A stretch of DNA of 64,000 nucleotides from Vibrio echinoideorum (GCF_024347455.1 NZ_AP025483.1:744001-808000); one strand, 5' to 3'; positions 9,005-18,101 are shown, numbered from the stretch's first letter. Notes: generated by a model not told the origin, from the letters alone. Translations and numbers: made by a program.

Positions 9005-9066
9005 AGCTCCATCCTGTAATTTAATTACATAAATAAGTTTGTAAAATAACCATAAATGGTAAAAAG

Positions 9067-9116
9067 TGTGACGAACAGCAAAAAATACTTGTAATCTTTT
9101 TTCTTTGAGGTATATT
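9067..9116 (+). promoter_or_regulatory. Promoter of the small RNA/peptide unit, with CRP-like half site
   Basis: TTGTAA (9089-9094) and TATATT (9111-9116) are separated by 16 bp; transcription should begin near 9123. TGTGA at 9067-9071 is a perfect CRP half site, but its partner half is poor. CRP control is therefore only suggested. Confidence 0.55.
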
Positions 9117-9133
9117 AATAACCAACTTCTGAG

Positions 9134-9211
9134 ATGAAGAGTAAATGCTCAAAGGATGAGTCCGTTTTATCGCCTCCAAGGAACCGAGAAATCAAATTCG
9201 TTTTTTATTGA
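9134..9211 (+). CDS. Possible 25-codon leader ORF
   Basis: ATG at 9134 opens a 25-codon frame (MKSKCSKDES...) that ends at TGA 9209-9211, 18 bp before the next start. It starts about 11 nt after the predicted transcription start and has no clear ribosome-binding site, so translation is doubtful; it may be chance. Confidence 0.25.
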   Translation: MKSKCSKDESVLSPPRNREIKFVFY

Positions 9212-9229
9212 TTTATTAAGGTGATAGTT

Positions 9230-9316
9230 ATGAAAGGTTTACCATCTGCAATGTTCTGGATTAACAGCTCTGTTTACACTAGCAACTTTGCATACCCTAC
9301 AAGCTTTGGTTACTAA
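9230..9316 (+). CDS. 28-residue small protein (VcdP-like candidate)
   Basis: ATG 9230 follows AAGGTGA with 6-bp spacing, an excellent ribosome-binding site. The peptide begins MKGLPSAMFWINSS and ends SFGY; 7 of 28 residues are aromatic and only one is charged (Lys2), with no clear transmembrane run. It is the only well-supported ORF of a transcript that ends in a strong terminator 80 nt later, so it is very likely expressed. Length and position suit VcdP, the 29-residue protein of the V. cholerae VcdRP dual-function RNA; sequence identity is not verified. An alternative is an attenuator leader peptide, but the next gene lies 530 bp away behind the terminator. Confidence 0.6.
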   Translation: MKGLPSAMFWINSSVYTSNFAYPTSFGY

Positions 9317-9397
9317 TACCGGAAGCATGTAACTCGAACAGTTTTGTTCACCCCTATATATTGGAATTCTTTTACAGCCCTTTTGGTTGACAGATTC

Positions 9398-9435
9398 TAC
9401 CGCCACTCAGTTTTGAGTGGCGTTTTTTTTGCCTG
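9398..9435 (+). terminator. Terminator of the small RNA/peptide unit
   Basis: CGCCACTCA, loop GTTTT, GAGTGGCG, then eight T. A textbook rho-independent terminator, also of the type that Hfq-binding sRNAs use. Confidence 0.9.
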
Positions 9436-9849
9436 CTACTTTACCGCCTGCTTTTTTATTAACTACTTTCATTGACCATTTCTCCGCTATTCGTTGCGGT
9501 CGTTTTTTGAACGCCAAGCTATCAATTTGCACCTTATTACTGATTCTGTTGGAAAATACATAACTCTTGTGAGTTTGGATTGAGAATTTGTGAGCTACAT
9601 TCTTAATGAAAATAACCAATGGTCGAAAAAATAACCAAATTATTCCGTCGTCTTTTTTGTTTTTAAGATATTGTTTTTAATGGTAATTTGCATTTCCCTC
9701 ATTCTCTTTTAATCGTTCTGTTTCATACGGCATTCTGATAAATATTAATTAGAGCCTTAATTCTATCTGGAATTTGTTATTTGATAACTTTATAATCCAC
9801 AGCCAATCGATTACGCAACCGTTTACTCTTACCCTTATAGGATTCGATA
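9436..9849. other. Long upstream region of the purine permease
   Basis: 414 bp without a supported gene. A minus-strand frame overlaps the terminator and is not credible. The only recognisable site is the PurR-like box at 9813-9828; I found no purine riboswitch core. Confidence 0.6.
9813..9828. promoter_or_regulatory. PurR-like operator before the purine permease
   Basis: ACGCAACCGTTTACTC agrees with the PurR consensus at 12 of 16 positions and lies 22 bp upstream of the permease start, a plausible repressor position for a purine transporter. Confidence 0.55.
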
Positions 9850-11139
9850 ATGTTCGAAAAGCTATTTAAACTCAGTGAAAATGGCACCAATGTGCGCACT
9901 GAAATCATCGCAGGTCTAACAACCTTCCTAACAATGGCTTACATCATTTTTGTAAACCCAATGATTCTAGCTGACGCTGGGATGGACCATGGCGCTGTAT
10001 TTGTAGCAACCTGTTTAGCGGCTGCTATTGGCTGTTTCATCATGGGCTTTGTTGCTAACTATCCAATTGCTCAAGCTCCAGGTATGGGTTTGAACGCTTT
10101 CTTTACCTATGCTGTTGTAATGGGTATGGGTTATACGTGGCAAGTTGCTCTGGCAGCAGTTTTCGTATCAGGCGTAATCTTCATCTTCTTAAGTATCTTT
10201 AAGATCCGTGAATGGATTATCAACTCGATTCCGATGTCTCTGCGTGTTGGTATTTCTGCGGGTATCGGCCTTTTCCTAGCATTTATTGCACTTAGCAATG
10301 CTGGCATCGTAGTTTCTAACCCAGCAACTAAGGTTTCACTGGGCGATATTACAGCGATTGCTCCAATCTTAGGCGCGCTTGGTTTCTTCATTACGATTGC
10401 TCTTGTTCACCGTGGTGTGAAAGGTGCAGTAATGATCGCGATTCTCGCTATCACAGCGATTGGTATTGCTATAGGTGACGTTCAATACGGCGGCATCATG
10501 TCTACACCGCCAAGCCTAGCACCAACATTTATGCAGCTTGATTTCTCTGCTGTATTTGAAATTGGTATGATTTCAGTGGTATTCGCATTCTTGTTCGTCG
10601 ATTTATTCGATACAGCAGGTACTTTGGTTGGTGTTGCTACAAAAGCAAACTTAATCAAAGAAGACGGCAAACTGCCACGCTTGAATAAAGCCCTGCTTGC
10701 TGACTCAACAGCAACGTCTATTGGTGCTCTTCTGGGTACATCAAACACCACGTCTTACGTTGAAAGTGTTGCTGGCGTTGCTGAAGGTGGTCGTACAGGT
10801 CTAACAGCGGTTGTTGTTGGTATCTTGTTCCTACTGGCTCTTTTCTTCTCGCCACTTGCAGGTATGATTCCAGCTTACGCAACATCAGGTGCGTTGTTCT
10901 ATGTAGCAATTCTGATGATGTCAGGCCTAGTTGGCATTGATTGGCGTGATCTTACGGAAGCAGCACCAGTCGTGGTAACATGTCTGCTAATGCCGTTGAC
11001 GTACTCTATCGCTGAGGGTATCTCATTAGGCTTCATCGCTTACGCTGCAATTAAGCTGCTAAGTGGTAAAGGTCGCGACGTTTCACCTGCTGTGTGGGTA
11101 ATGTCGGCTATCTTTATTCTCAAATACATTTTCGCTTAA
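9850..11139 (+). CDS. NCS2-family purine permease (AdeQ/GhxP/PbuG group)
   Basis: A 429-residue inner-membrane proton symporter of the nucleobase-cation symporter-2 COG2252 branch, importing adenine, guanine or hypoxanthine. The opening EIIAGLTTFLTMAYIIFVNP (residues 19-38), PGMGLNAFFTY near 80, LFVDLFDTAGTLVGV near 248 and the SNTTSYVES segment near 300 are family signatures; about 12-14 membrane segments. Length is typical. gpt lies 84 bp downstream without a strong terminator between, so the two may be one salvage operon in which the base is imported and then ribosylated. A PurR-like box precedes it. The exact base specificity cannot be read. Confidence 0.88.
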   Translation: MFEKLFKLSENGTNVRTEIIAGLTTFLTMAYIIFVNPMILADAGMDHGAVFVATCLAAAIGCFIMGFVANYPIAQAPGMGLNAFFTYAVVMGMGYTWQVALAAVFVSGVIFIFLSIFKIREWIINSIPMSLRVGISAGIGLFLAFIALSNAGIVVSNPATKVSLGDITAIAPILGALGFFITIALVHRGVKGAVMIAILAITAIGIAIGDVQYGGIMSTPPSLAPTFMQLDFSAVFEIGMISVVFAFLFVDLFDTAGTLVGVATKANLIKEDGKLPRLNKALLADSTATSIGALLGTSNTTSYVESVAGVAEGGRTGLTAVVVGILFLLALFFSPLAGMIPAYATSGALFYVAILMMSGLVGIDWRDLTEAAPVVVTCLLMPLTYSIAEGISLGFIAYAAIKLLSGKGRDVSPAVWVMSAIFILKYIFA

Positions 11140-11223
11140 TCGTCTAGATTTCTGCTTAATCGCTGAAGAGGCTATGTTTGGCATAGCCTTTAATAACATG
11201 ACAAAATTATTAGGTTTTATACT

Positions 11224-11688
11224 ATGAGCAACAAATTCATTATCACTTGGGACAACATGCAGACTTACTGCCGTCAACTAGCAGAAAAGCAAATGCCAGC
11301 AGAACAGTGGAAAGGTATCTGGGCTGTAAGCCGTGGTGGTTTGGTTCCTGGTGCAATCTTGGCTCGTGAGCTAGGTATTCGTCACGTAGATACGATTTGT
11401 ATTTCTAGTTACGACCACGATCACCAGCGTGATATGACTGTAGTTAAAGCACCTGAAGGTGACGGTGAAGGCTTCCTAATCGTTGAAGATCTTGTTGATA
11501 GTGGTGACACTGCACGCAAGCTTCGCGAAATGTACCCTAAAGCGAAACTGATCGCTGTTTGTGCAAAACCATCTGGCGCACATTTATTAGACGAGTACAT
11601 CGTTGATATCGCTCAAGACACATGGATTGAGCAACCTTGGGATACTAGCCTAAGCTTCGTTGAGCCGGTAAATCGCAAGTCAAAATAA
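11224..11688 (+). CDS. gpt: Xanthine phosphoribosyltransferase Gpt
   Basis: A 154-residue enzyme that joins xanthine, guanine or hypoxanthine to PRPP, giving the nucleotide. Matches E. coli Gpt (152 residues) along its length: [19 protein letters not shown] near 30-48, and the PRPP loop [13 protein letters not shown] at about 82-94. Acts at the inner face of the membrane in E. coli. It follows the purine permease at 84 bp and is closed by a terminator at 11711, so permease and gpt appear to be a transport-coupled salvage pair. Confidence 0.95.
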   Translation: MSNKFIITWDNMQTYCRQLAEKQMPAEQWKGIWAVSRGGLVPGAILARELGIRHVDTICISSYDHDHQRDMTVVKAPEGDGEGFLIVEDLVDSGDTARKLREMYPKAKLIAVCAKPSGAHLLDEYIVDIAQDTWIEQPWDTSLSFVEPVNRKSK

Positions 11689-11710
11689 GTGTAAACTTAG
11701 TTTTTTGAGA

Positions 11711-11741
11711 AATGACCCTTTATAGGGTCATTTTTTTTTAT
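11711..11741 (+). terminator. Terminator after gpt
   Basis: ATGACCC, loop TTTATA-type, GGGTCAT followed by nine T. It lies inside the upstream extension of the frsA frame, which argues for the later frsA start at 11778. Confidence 0.9.
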
Positions 11742-11777
11742 ATGATTAGTAACAACCATTTCTTATTAAGTATCCCA

Positions 11778-13031
11778 ATGTCTGAATCAGAAGAAACGAG
11801 CTCGAACCTTTCGGAAACCTTGTTTGTAAAGCACAAGCAGGCCAAAGAGACCTCAATGCTTACTCGCTACATGCCAAGTTCAGAAGAACTGCTGGATAAA
11901 AAGCGTGAAGAGCAGAACTCATCTTGGTATCGAAACCTAAGACGTCTTCAGTGGGTATGGCAAGGCGTTAACCCGATAGAGCAAGAAGCGGTATTGGCAC
12001 GCATCGCGTCATCCGATAATTCTCGTACCACTGATGAGTGGCTAGATACCGTGATGGGCTACCGCAGCGGTAACTGGGCATACGAGTGGACCAAGCTGGG
12101 CATGCAGCATCAAAATCGCTCGAATGAAAAGAGCGGTGAAGAGATGGCTGAAGAGTTGTTTTCAGCATCGCTGTGTTTCAGCATTGCGGGCTACCCACAT
12201 CTAAAGAACGATAACCTTGCTGCTCAGGCACAGGTACTAGCGAATGCGGCGTATTCTGAAGCGATCAAACACACTAAATTGATCGTCAAACAAATCGAAG
12301 TGCCGTATCAAAACAAAAAGATTAAGGCGAACTTACATCTAACCAAAACAGACAAACCACAACCTGTCGTGATCGTGAGTGCAGGTTTAGATAGCCTGCA
12401 AACAGACATGTGGCGTTTGTTTAGAGATTACCTAGCACCGAAAAATATTGCGATGCTAACGATTGATATGCCGTCGATAGGGCACAGTTCGCATTGGCCA
12501 CTAACCGAAGACTCTTCTTGCCTGCATCAAGCCGTGTTGAATGAACTGCCTAATATCCCATGGGTGGACCATCATAAAGTCGGTCTGTTCGGTTTCCGAT
12601 TCGGTGGTAACGCGATGGTGAGGTTATCCTTCCTTGAGCAACATAAACTCAAAGCCTGTATCTCTTTAGGGGCTCCGATCCACGATATCTTTGTTCATGC
12701 CGACAAACTAAAGCAGATGCCTAAGATGCACTTGGATGTATTGGCTTCGCGTCTTGGTAAAGGGGCGGTGGATATCAATAGCCTTTCTGGACAACTGATG
12801 GCTTGGTCATTGAAGGTGCAAGGCTTGCTGGCTAACAGTAAAACCAGTGTTCCTATTTTGGCATTGGCTTTGGAAGGTGACCCTGTTTCACCGCATCTGG
12901 ATAATCAACTGGTTGCTATTTACAGTGATTACGGCAAAGCGAAGAAAATCAAAACCAAATCAATTACACAGGGGTATGAGCAATCCCTCGAATTAGCGAT
13001 AAAGTGGCTTGAGGATGAATTATTTAGATGA
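11778..13031 (+). CDS. frsA: Esterase FrsA
   Basis: A 417-residue alpha/beta-hydrolase of the FrsA family, described in V. vulnificus as an esterase or cofactor-independent decarboxylase and in E. coli as a fermentation/respiration switch protein that binds unphosphorylated EIIA-Glc. Start chosen at MSESEETSSNLSETLFVKHK because this is where family members begin and because the terminator at 11711 covers the longer frame. The family pattern LRRLQWVWQGV near 50-60, VVIVSAGLDSLQTDMWR near 196-212 and the nucleophile-elbow equivalent GLFGFRFGGNA near 273 are visible (no serine at the usual GxSxG position, as in relatives). Followed at 143 bp by crl. Confidence 0.9.
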   Translation: MSESEETSSNLSETLFVKHKQAKETSMLTRYMPSSEELLDKKREEQNSSWYRNLRRLQWVWQGVNPIEQEAVLARIASSDNSRTTDEWLDTVMGYRSGNWAYEWTKLGMQHQNRSNEKSGEEMAEELFSASLCFSIAGYPHLKNDNLAAQAQVLANAAYSEAIKHTKLIVKQIEVPYQNKKIKANLHLTKTDKPQPVVIVSAGLDSLQTDMWRLFRDYLAPKNIAMLTIDMPSIGHSSHWPLTEDSSCLHQAVLNELPNIPWVDHHKVGLFGFRFGGNAMVRLSFLEQHKLKACISLGAPIHDIFVHADKLKQMPKMHLDVLASRLGKGAVDINSLSGQLMAWSLKVQGLLANSKTSVPILALALEGDPVSPHLDNQLVAIYSDYGKAKKIKTKSITQGYEQSLELAIKWLEDELFR

Positions 13032-13174
13032 CATTTCTCCGAAATTAGTTAAGCATGAAAAGTGTACAAAGTAAGTACCTGATACTCAGAGAAAATTTAT
13101 AAAATCCAACTGCGTGCTTTCTACGTATTGCAGTCTGAGTAACGTCATTCTTAACATTGAAATGGAGATTCAAT

Positions 13175-13564
13175 ATGTCAGAAGTGACACAACAACCTAC
13201 GCATTATCGCTTGTTAAACGTTTTAAAGGCTATTGGGCCTTACTTGAGGGAGCCGCAATCAGAAGATGGTCACTACATTTTTGATTGCTTGTCTGTGTGT
13301 GTGAACGATAAAAAGTCACCAGAAGAGCGTGAGTTCTGGGGCTGGTGGTTAGAGTTGGATAAGTCGGAAGAAGGATATTCGGCGAAGTACAACATCGGTA
13401 AATACAACGTCGATGGCAACTGGGTTTGCTTACCATTACCTAAGAAGGCAGTAGCCGAGGTGTCTCGCACTCAAGAAGCCTTTCACCAAAAACTGGTTGA
13501 TGAGCTTCAAAGTAAGTTTGAAATCAGTGTTCAATTCGACGAAGAGTCTGTCGAATTCGTCTGA
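13175..13564 (+). CDS. crl: Sigma factor-binding protein Crl
   Basis: A 129-residue protein that binds the stationary-phase sigma factor RpoS and helps it load onto RNA polymerase. The start at 13175 is set by TGGAG eight bases upstream and by the length of relatives. Conserved FDCLSVCVN and [11 protein letters not shown] blocks are present. The order frsA-crl-proB matches that of other Vibrio and enterobacteria. Terminator at 13593. Confidence 0.92.
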   Translation: MSEVTQQPTHYRLLNVLKAIGPYLREPQSEDGHYIFDCLSVCVNDKKSPEEREFWGWWLELDKSEEGYSAKYNIGKYNVDGNWVCLPLPKKAVAEVSRTQEAFHQKLVDELQSKFEISVQFDEESVEFV

Positions 13565-13592
13565 TTTTAAAGGTTACTCTTCTCTATAAAGC

Positions 13593-13620
13593 AAAAAGGT
13601 GCGGTTTCGCACCTTTTCTG
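13593..13620 (+). terminator. Terminator after crl
   Basis: AAAAGGTGCG, loop GTTT, CGCACCTTTTC; a compact bidirectional-looking hairpin with T run. Confidence 0.85.
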
Positions 13621-13685
13621 CTTGTGAATTCCCCTGTTGATTGCTAAAACATCACCTCTTATTTGTTTTATCCATAAAAGACTTC

Positions 13686-14825
13686 ATGACAACAAATCAT
13701 CAAAGCGGGACAACAACACAGCGCAAAACTGTCGTTGTTAAACTGGGTACCAGTGTCTTAACTGGTGGAACATTGGCATTAGATCGTGCTCACATGGTTG
13801 AGCTGGTTCGTCAATGTGCTGAATTAAAAAAACAAGGCCACTCTGTGGTTATGGTTTCGTCTGGCGCAATTGCAGCAGGACGCGAGCACCTTGGTTACCC
13901 CGCACTCCCCAACTCGATGGCGAGCAAACAGTTGCTTGCGGCAGTTGGGCAGAGTCAGTTGATTCAAGCTTGGGAGTCTTTGTTTGCGATTTATGGCCTT
14001 AAGATTGGCCAGATGCTACTGACTCGTGCAGATCTTGATGATCGCGAACGTTTTCTTAACGCTCGTGACACGATCAACGCACTCGTTGAACACGATATTA
14101 TTCCCGTAGTTAATGAAAACGACGCAGTAGCAACCAATGAAATTAAAGTGGGTGACAACGATAACTTGTCGGCACTGGTGGGTATTTTATGTGGCGCCGA
14201 TAAGCTTCTGCTATTAACCGACCAAAAAGGCCTGTTTACGGCAGACCCTCGCAAAGATCCGAATGCTGAGCTCATAAAAGAAGTGAAAACCATTGATGAT
14301 ACATTGCGTAAGATCGCAGGCGGCAGTGGTACTACGTTAGGTACTGGTGGCATGGCGACAAAACTGCAGGCCGCTGATATTGCTCGTCGTGCGGGTATTG
14401 AAGTGATCATTGCAGCTGGCAGTGCTGAAAACGTGGTGTTTGACTCATTAAGTGATAACCCACAAGGCACGCGTTTCTTGCCGTTAGAAGAAGCGCTTGA
14501 AAACCGTAAGCGCTGGATTTTAGCAGGCCCAGCTTCTGCTGGAGATATTGTTGTTGATGATGGAGCGGTCAATGCCGTGAACACTAAAGGCAGCAGCTTG
14601 TTGGCAAAAGGGGTCATTCGAGTTCAAGGCGAATTTTCTCGTGGTGAAGTCACCCAAGTTACCAACAGCAAAGGCAAAGTCATTGCGCGTGGTATCGCCA
14701 GTTATTCAAGCCAAGACCTAGCAAAAATCGCAGGCAAGCACAGTAAAGATATTGGCGATATTCTTGGTTACGATTACGGGTCAGAGGTCATTCACCGTGA
14801 CGACATGGTAGTGATTCAAGAGTAG
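13686..14825 (+). CDS. proB: Glutamate 5-kinase ProB
   Basis: First enzyme of proline synthesis, phosphorylating the gamma-carboxyl of glutamate. 379 residues: amino-acid-kinase fold at about 14-265 ([15 protein letters not shown] at the start, [17 protein letters not shown]) and a C-terminal PUA domain from about 285 ([19 protein letters not shown]). The start at 13686 is preferred over the upstream frame because E. coli ProB (367 residues) begins close to the KLGTS motif; a short Thr/Gln-rich extension remains. In the operon order proB-proA, separated by 160 bp that hold short CTAGCATTTAG repeats. Confidence 0.94.
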   Translation: MTTNHQSGTTTQRKTVVVKLGTSVLTGGTLALDRAHMVELVRQCAELKKQGHSVVMVSSGAIAAGREHLGYPALPNSMASKQLLAAVGQSQLIQAWESLFAIYGLKIGQMLLTRADLDDRERFLNARDTINALVEHDIIPVVNENDAVATNEIKVGDNDNLSALVGILCGADKLLLLTDQKGLFTADPRKDPNAELIKEVKTIDDTLRKIAGGSGTTLGTGGMATKLQAADIARRAGIEVIIAAGSAENVVFDSLSDNPQGTRFLPLEEALENRKRWILAGPASAGDIVVDDGAVNAVNTKGSSLLAKGVIRVQGEFSRGEVTQVTNSKGKVIARGIASYSSQDLAKIAGKHSKDIGDILGYDYGSEVIHRDDMVVIQE

Positions 14826-14857
14826 TTCGTGATGATAAGGCGATTAACTGCGCATCT

Positions 14858-14933
14858 ACTTCTAGCATCTAGCGTTAGTTTCTAGCATTTAGTATCTAGC
14901 TTTAGTGCTTAGCATTTAGTTTTAGTAGGTAGT
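14858..14933. repeat. Imperfect CTAGCATTTAG repeats between proB and proA
   Basis: The motif TCTAGCATYTAG recurs at 14861-14872 and 14881-14892, with related TTAGCATTTAG at 14909-14919 and TAGTATCTAG-like links. It forms a low-complexity stretch directly after the proB stop codon. Confidence 0.65.
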
Positions 14934-14985
14934 GCGAATCGCTTTTTTACATCCAAAGACAGACAGAATTTAGGGAGAGTTAAAC

Positions 14986-16236
14986 GTGGATTTAACTAAT
15001 ATGGGTATCGCAGCAAAAGACGCTGCTTTTCACCTAGCGACCGCATCAACGGCGCAGAAGAACAAAGCATTGGCGATCATTGCTGATGAGCTAGAAGCAA
15101 ACGCAACGACCATTTTAGAAGCAAACGCGAAAGATATTGAGCTTGGTTGCGAAGCGGGTTTAACCGATGCTCTACTTGACCGTCTATTACTCAACGAAGA
15201 ACGTTTAACGGGTATTGCTAACGATGTACGTAACGTTATTAGTTTGAATGATCCTGTTGGCAGCGAAATGGACAGTAAGGTACTGGAAAACGGTATGTCA
15301 CTGTCTCGTCGTCGTGTACCGCTTGGTGTAGTTGGCGTTATTTATGAAGCTCGTCCGAACGTAACCATCGATATTGCGGCACTGTGTCTTAAAACAGGTA
15401 ATGCAAGCATCTTACGTGGTGGCAAAGAGACGTTCTTCTCGAACATGGAGCTGGTTAAAGTCATCCAGTCTGCATTAGAGAAAGCGGAACTTCCTGCTGC
15501 TTCAGTTCAGTACATTGAAAAACCTGATCGTGAATTAGTATCTCAACTGCTTAAGTTGGATGACTACGTGGATATGATCATTCCTCGTGGTGGCGCTGGC
15601 TTGCACAAGATGTGCAAAGAGAACAGCACCATTCCAGTGATCATTGGCGGATTTGGTATCAGTCATATCTTTGTTGATGAAAGTGCGGATATTGAAAAGT
15701 CGGTAGATGTGGTTGAAAACTCTAAAGTTCAACGCCCGTCTGCGTGTAATTCACTAGATACATTATTAGTGCACGAAGCGGTTGCTGAGGCTTTCTTATC
15801 GCAGCTAACACAGCGTTTAGCGGGCAAGGTTACCTTGGTTACTGATGTTAGCGCAAAATCGTTGCTGGTTGGTTTTGAAGATCAACGTGATGCCGTTGAA
15901 GGTGACTTTGACACTGAATGGCTAAGCTACACGCTAGGCGTGAAAGTAGTCGCGGATGTCGCACAAGCGATTGACCACATGCGTGTACACAACGCGAGCC
16001 ACTCCGACGCGATCATGACCAATAGTCTAGAGAGCTCAGAGCGTTTTATTAACTCTGTCGGTTCTGCTGCGGTCTATGTGAATGCATCAACACGATTCAC
16101 CGATGGTGCACAGTTTGGTTTAGGCGCTGAAGTGGCTGTATCGACTCAGAAACTACACGCTCGTGGCCCAATGGGCTTAGAAGAACTCACAAGCTACAAA
16201 TGGGTGGGTAAAGCGAACTATTTAGTTCGTGGTTAA
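14986..16236 (+). CDS. proA: Gamma-glutamyl phosphate reductase ProA
   Basis: Second enzyme of proline synthesis; reduces glutamyl-5-phosphate with NADPH to the semialdehyde. 416 residues, the same as E. coli (417). The aldehyde-dehydrogenase fold is seen with [18 protein letters not shown] near 105-122, and the catalytic cysteine in [14 protein letters not shown] near 252. Begins at GTG 14986 behind GGGAGAG. Probably transcribed with proB. Terminator at 16313. Confidence 0.95.
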   Translation: MDLTNMGIAAKDAAFHLATASTAQKNKALAIIADELEANATTILEANAKDIELGCEAGLTDALLDRLLLNEERLTGIANDVRNVISLNDPVGSEMDSKVLENGMSLSRRRVPLGVVGVIYEARPNVTIDIAALCLKTGNASILRGGKETFFSNMELVKVIQSALEKAELPAASVQYIEKPDRELVSQLLKLDDYVDMIIPRGGAGLHKMCKENSTIPVIIGGFGISHIFVDESADIEKSVDVVENSKVQRPSACNSLDTLLVHEAVAEAFLSQLTQRLAGKVTLVTDVSAKSLLVGFEDQRDAVEGDFDTEWLSYTLGVKVVADVAQAIDHMRVHNASHSDAIMTNSLESSERFINSVGSAAVYVNASTRFTDGAQFGLGAEVAVSTQKLHARGPMGLEELTSYKWVGKANYLVRG

Positions 16237-16312
16237 CGTTCACGTTAATTTTTCTCCTCAGCTCATTTTTGAAATTGCTATCGCGTAGCAATAATCAATG
16301 AATCACCACACA

Positions 16313-16338
16313 AAAGGGCCTTAATTGGCCCTTTTTCT
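16313..16338 (+). terminator. Terminator after proA
   Basis: AAAGGGCC, loop TTAATT, GGCCCTTT with T run. Confidence 0.88.
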
Positions 16339-16391
16339 TTCCTAACGTTTGGCAATTCCGTTACACTGATATTCAATTATTTGGAGGTGAT

Positions 16392-16841
16392 ATGCATTGT
16401 CCTTTTTGTTCAGAGAACGACACTAAAGTAATCGATTCAAGACTGGTAGCCGATGGCCATCAGGTTCGTCGTCGCCGTCAATGCCTTGCATGTAGTGAAC
16501 GTTTTACTACTTTTGAATCGGCAGAGCTTGTGATGCCTAAAGTCATAAAGTCGAACGGAAACCGCGAACCATTCAATGAAGATAAGATGGTGGGTGGCGT
16601 TCAGCGCGCTCTCGAAAAACGCCCAGTGAGTGCTGATGCTATTGAACTGGCAATTAGTACGATTAAGTCACAACTCCGTGCAACGGGCGAGCGTGAAGTT
16701 CCTAGTGAAATGATTGGTAACCTTGTTATGGGCCAATTAAAAGATTTGGATAAAGTAGCGTACATTCGTTTTGCTTCTGTTTACCGCAGCTTTGAAGATA
16801 TCCGAGAATTTGGCGAAGAAATCGCTAAATTAGAGGATTAA
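16392..16841 (+). CDS. nrdR: Ribonucleotide reductase repressor NrdR
   Basis: A 149-residue transcription repressor of ribonucleotide reductase genes that senses ATP/dATP. N-terminal zinc ribbon CPFC (Cys3, Cys6) and CLAC (Cys31, Cys34), then an ATP-cone domain at about 49-139. GGAGGTGAT just before the ATG is a very strong ribosome-binding site. First gene of the nrdR-ribD cluster, which is conserved through gammaproteobacteria; ribD starts 10 bp downstream. Confidence 0.96.
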   Translation: MHCPFCSENDTKVIDSRLVADGHQVRRRRQCLACSERFTTFESAELVMPKVIKSNGNREPFNEDKMVGGVQRALEKRPVSADAIELAISTIKSQLRATGEREVPSEMIGNLVMGQLKDLDKVAYIRFASVYRSFEDIREFGEEIAKLED

Positions 16842-16851
16842 TGCCTCAATC

Positions 16852-17964
16852 ATGTCAAATTTTACTCCCCTAGATTTTCAAATGATGTCGCGTGCTATTC
16901 AGTTAGCGAAGCGCGGCATTTACACCACTGCGCCGAACCCTAATGTTGGTTGTGTCATCGTACAAAGCGATGGTCAGATCGTTGGTGAAGGTTTTCATGC
17001 CAAAGCCGGTGAACCTCATGCTGAAGTTCACGCTATGCGCATGGCAGGTGACCAGGCAAAAGGTGCGACTGCTTATGTCACGTTAGAGCCTTGTTCGCAC
17101 TATGGTCGAACACCGCCTTGTGCCGAAGGTTTGATTAAGGCTCAAGTTTCAAAAGTAATTTGTGCCATGCAAGACCCAAACCCGAAGGTCGCAGGACGTG
17201 GTATCAAGATGCTACGCGACGCGGGTATTGAGGTTGAAATAGGCTTACTAGAGCAAGATGCTCTCGACTTGAACCCTGCATTTATCAAGCGTATGCAAAC
17301 GGGCATGCCATTCGTTCAGTTAAAGATGGCGGCCAGCCTTGATGGCCAAACTGCATTGGGAAATGGTCAAAGCCAGTGGATCACATCGCCAGAAGCGCGT
17401 CGTGATGTTCAGAATTACCGAGCAAAAGCAGGCGCGGTGCTATCAACTAGCCAGACGGTGATTGAAGACAGCGCATCGCTGAATGTTCGCTGGGCAGAAT
17501 TGCCAAGCAATACCAAAATAAATTACCTTGAAGACGAGTTGCGTCAGCCGATTCGTGTGATTCTTGATCGCCAAAATCAACTGTATCCTGAGCTCAAGTT
17601 ATTCCAGACTCCAACTTCGGTATTGAGAGTAGCTGAAACCTCTGCTGATATTACAGTCGGAACAACGGATGCAGGTAAGCTAGACTTACACGATTTAATG
17701 CGTCAATTGCCAGCGAATCATATTGACCATATTTGGGTCGAAGCGGGCGCTACCTTAGCAAAAAGCTTAATTGAAGCGCAGTTGGTGGATGAGCTAATCC
17801 TCTATTTAGCGCCTAAACTAATGGGCAGTGACGGACGAGGCTTGATGGGAGCATTAGGGCTCACTTCAATGTCTGACGTTATTGACCTAGAAATTAAAGA
17901 TGTTAGACAGGTTGGCGTAGATATTCGCATTGTGGCGAAGCCAATATTGGCGAAACTACAATAG
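16852..17964 (+). CDS. ribD: Bifunctional riboflavin deaminase/reductase RibD
   Basis: Carries out the second and third steps of riboflavin synthesis from GTP. 370 residues: N-terminal zinc deaminase (about 1-145) with HAEVHAM near 62-68 and EPCSHYGRTPPC near 82-93, and a C-terminal NADPH-dependent reductase (about 147-368) beginning FVQLKMAASLDGQTA. Directly follows nrdR (10-bp gap). A 137-bp spacer, which has a partial copy of a repeat end, separates it from ribE. Confidence 0.95.
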   Translation: MSNFTPLDFQMMSRAIQLAKRGIYTTAPNPNVGCVIVQSDGQIVGEGFHAKAGEPHAEVHAMRMAGDQAKGATAYVTLEPCSHYGRTPPCAEGLIKAQVSKVICAMQDPNPKVAGRGIKMLRDAGIEVEIGLLEQDALDLNPAFIKRMQTGMPFVQLKMAASLDGQTALGNGQSQWITSPEARRDVQNYRAKAGAVLSTSQTVIEDSASLNVRWAELPSNTKINYLEDELRQPIRVILDRQNQLYPELKLFQTPTSVLRVAETSADITVGTTDAGKLDLHDLMRQLPANHIDHIWVEAGATLAKSLIEAQLVDELILYLAPKLMGSDGRGLMGALGLTSMSDVIDLEIKDVRQVGVDIRIVAKPILAKLQ

Positions 17965-17969
17965 AAGCC

Positions 17970-17998
17970 GTAATACCAATCGTAAAAAATAACTGACA
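17970..17998. repeat. Solo end of a Vibrio intergenic repeat element
   Basis: TAATACCAATCGTAAAAAAT and the following AACTGAC closely match the left end of the element at 21313 (ATATCAATCGTAGTAAATAA). Only one end is present, so it looks like a remnant in the ribD-ribE spacer. Confidence 0.55.
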
Positions 17999-18101
17999 CG
18001 ACCATAAACCCTCGCATCAGAAATACATGTTCAACGGTAAGTGTTGAGCTCTAAAAGTAGCGAGCAGCATGAGTATCGTTGACAACAAGAAGAGTTTTAA
18101 A

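Larger units (their letters stand above)
9123..9435 (+). ncRNA. Candidate dual-function RNA (VcdRP-like)
   Basis: A free-standing unit of about 310 nt with its own sigma-70 promoter, an internal 28-codon ORF with a strong ribosome-binding site (9230-9316), a tail of about 80 nt, and a strong terminator at 9398-9435. The tail includes CCCC at 9351-9354 in an apparently unpaired context, the kind of sequence that can pair with Shine-Dalgarno regions. V. cholerae has VcdRP, a CRP-activated RNA that represses sugar-PTS mRNAs and encodes the 29-residue VcdP acting on citrate synthase. I recall that it lies next to pepD, but could not check the sequence. Identity is inferred from position, size and architecture. 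Confidence 0.55.

Noticed and set aside
9407..9619. 70-codon minus-strand ORF with Lys-rich end
   Set aside because: It overlaps the strong terminator of the small-RNA unit, has no ribosome-binding site and no recognisable family; the basic tail is the reverse reading of A/T-rich terminator DNA.
11712..11777. Upstream extension of frsA
   Set aside because: It covers the gpt terminator and is absent from known FrsA proteins; start set at 11778.
13991..14617. 208-codon minus-strand ORF opposite proB
   Set aside because: Long only because of the codon pattern of proB on the other strand; serine-rich, low-complexity translation and no start signal.
17965..18101. FMN riboswitch before ribE or ribBX
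   Set aside because: No RFN core sequence found here, nor at 18759-18865 or 19976-20311.
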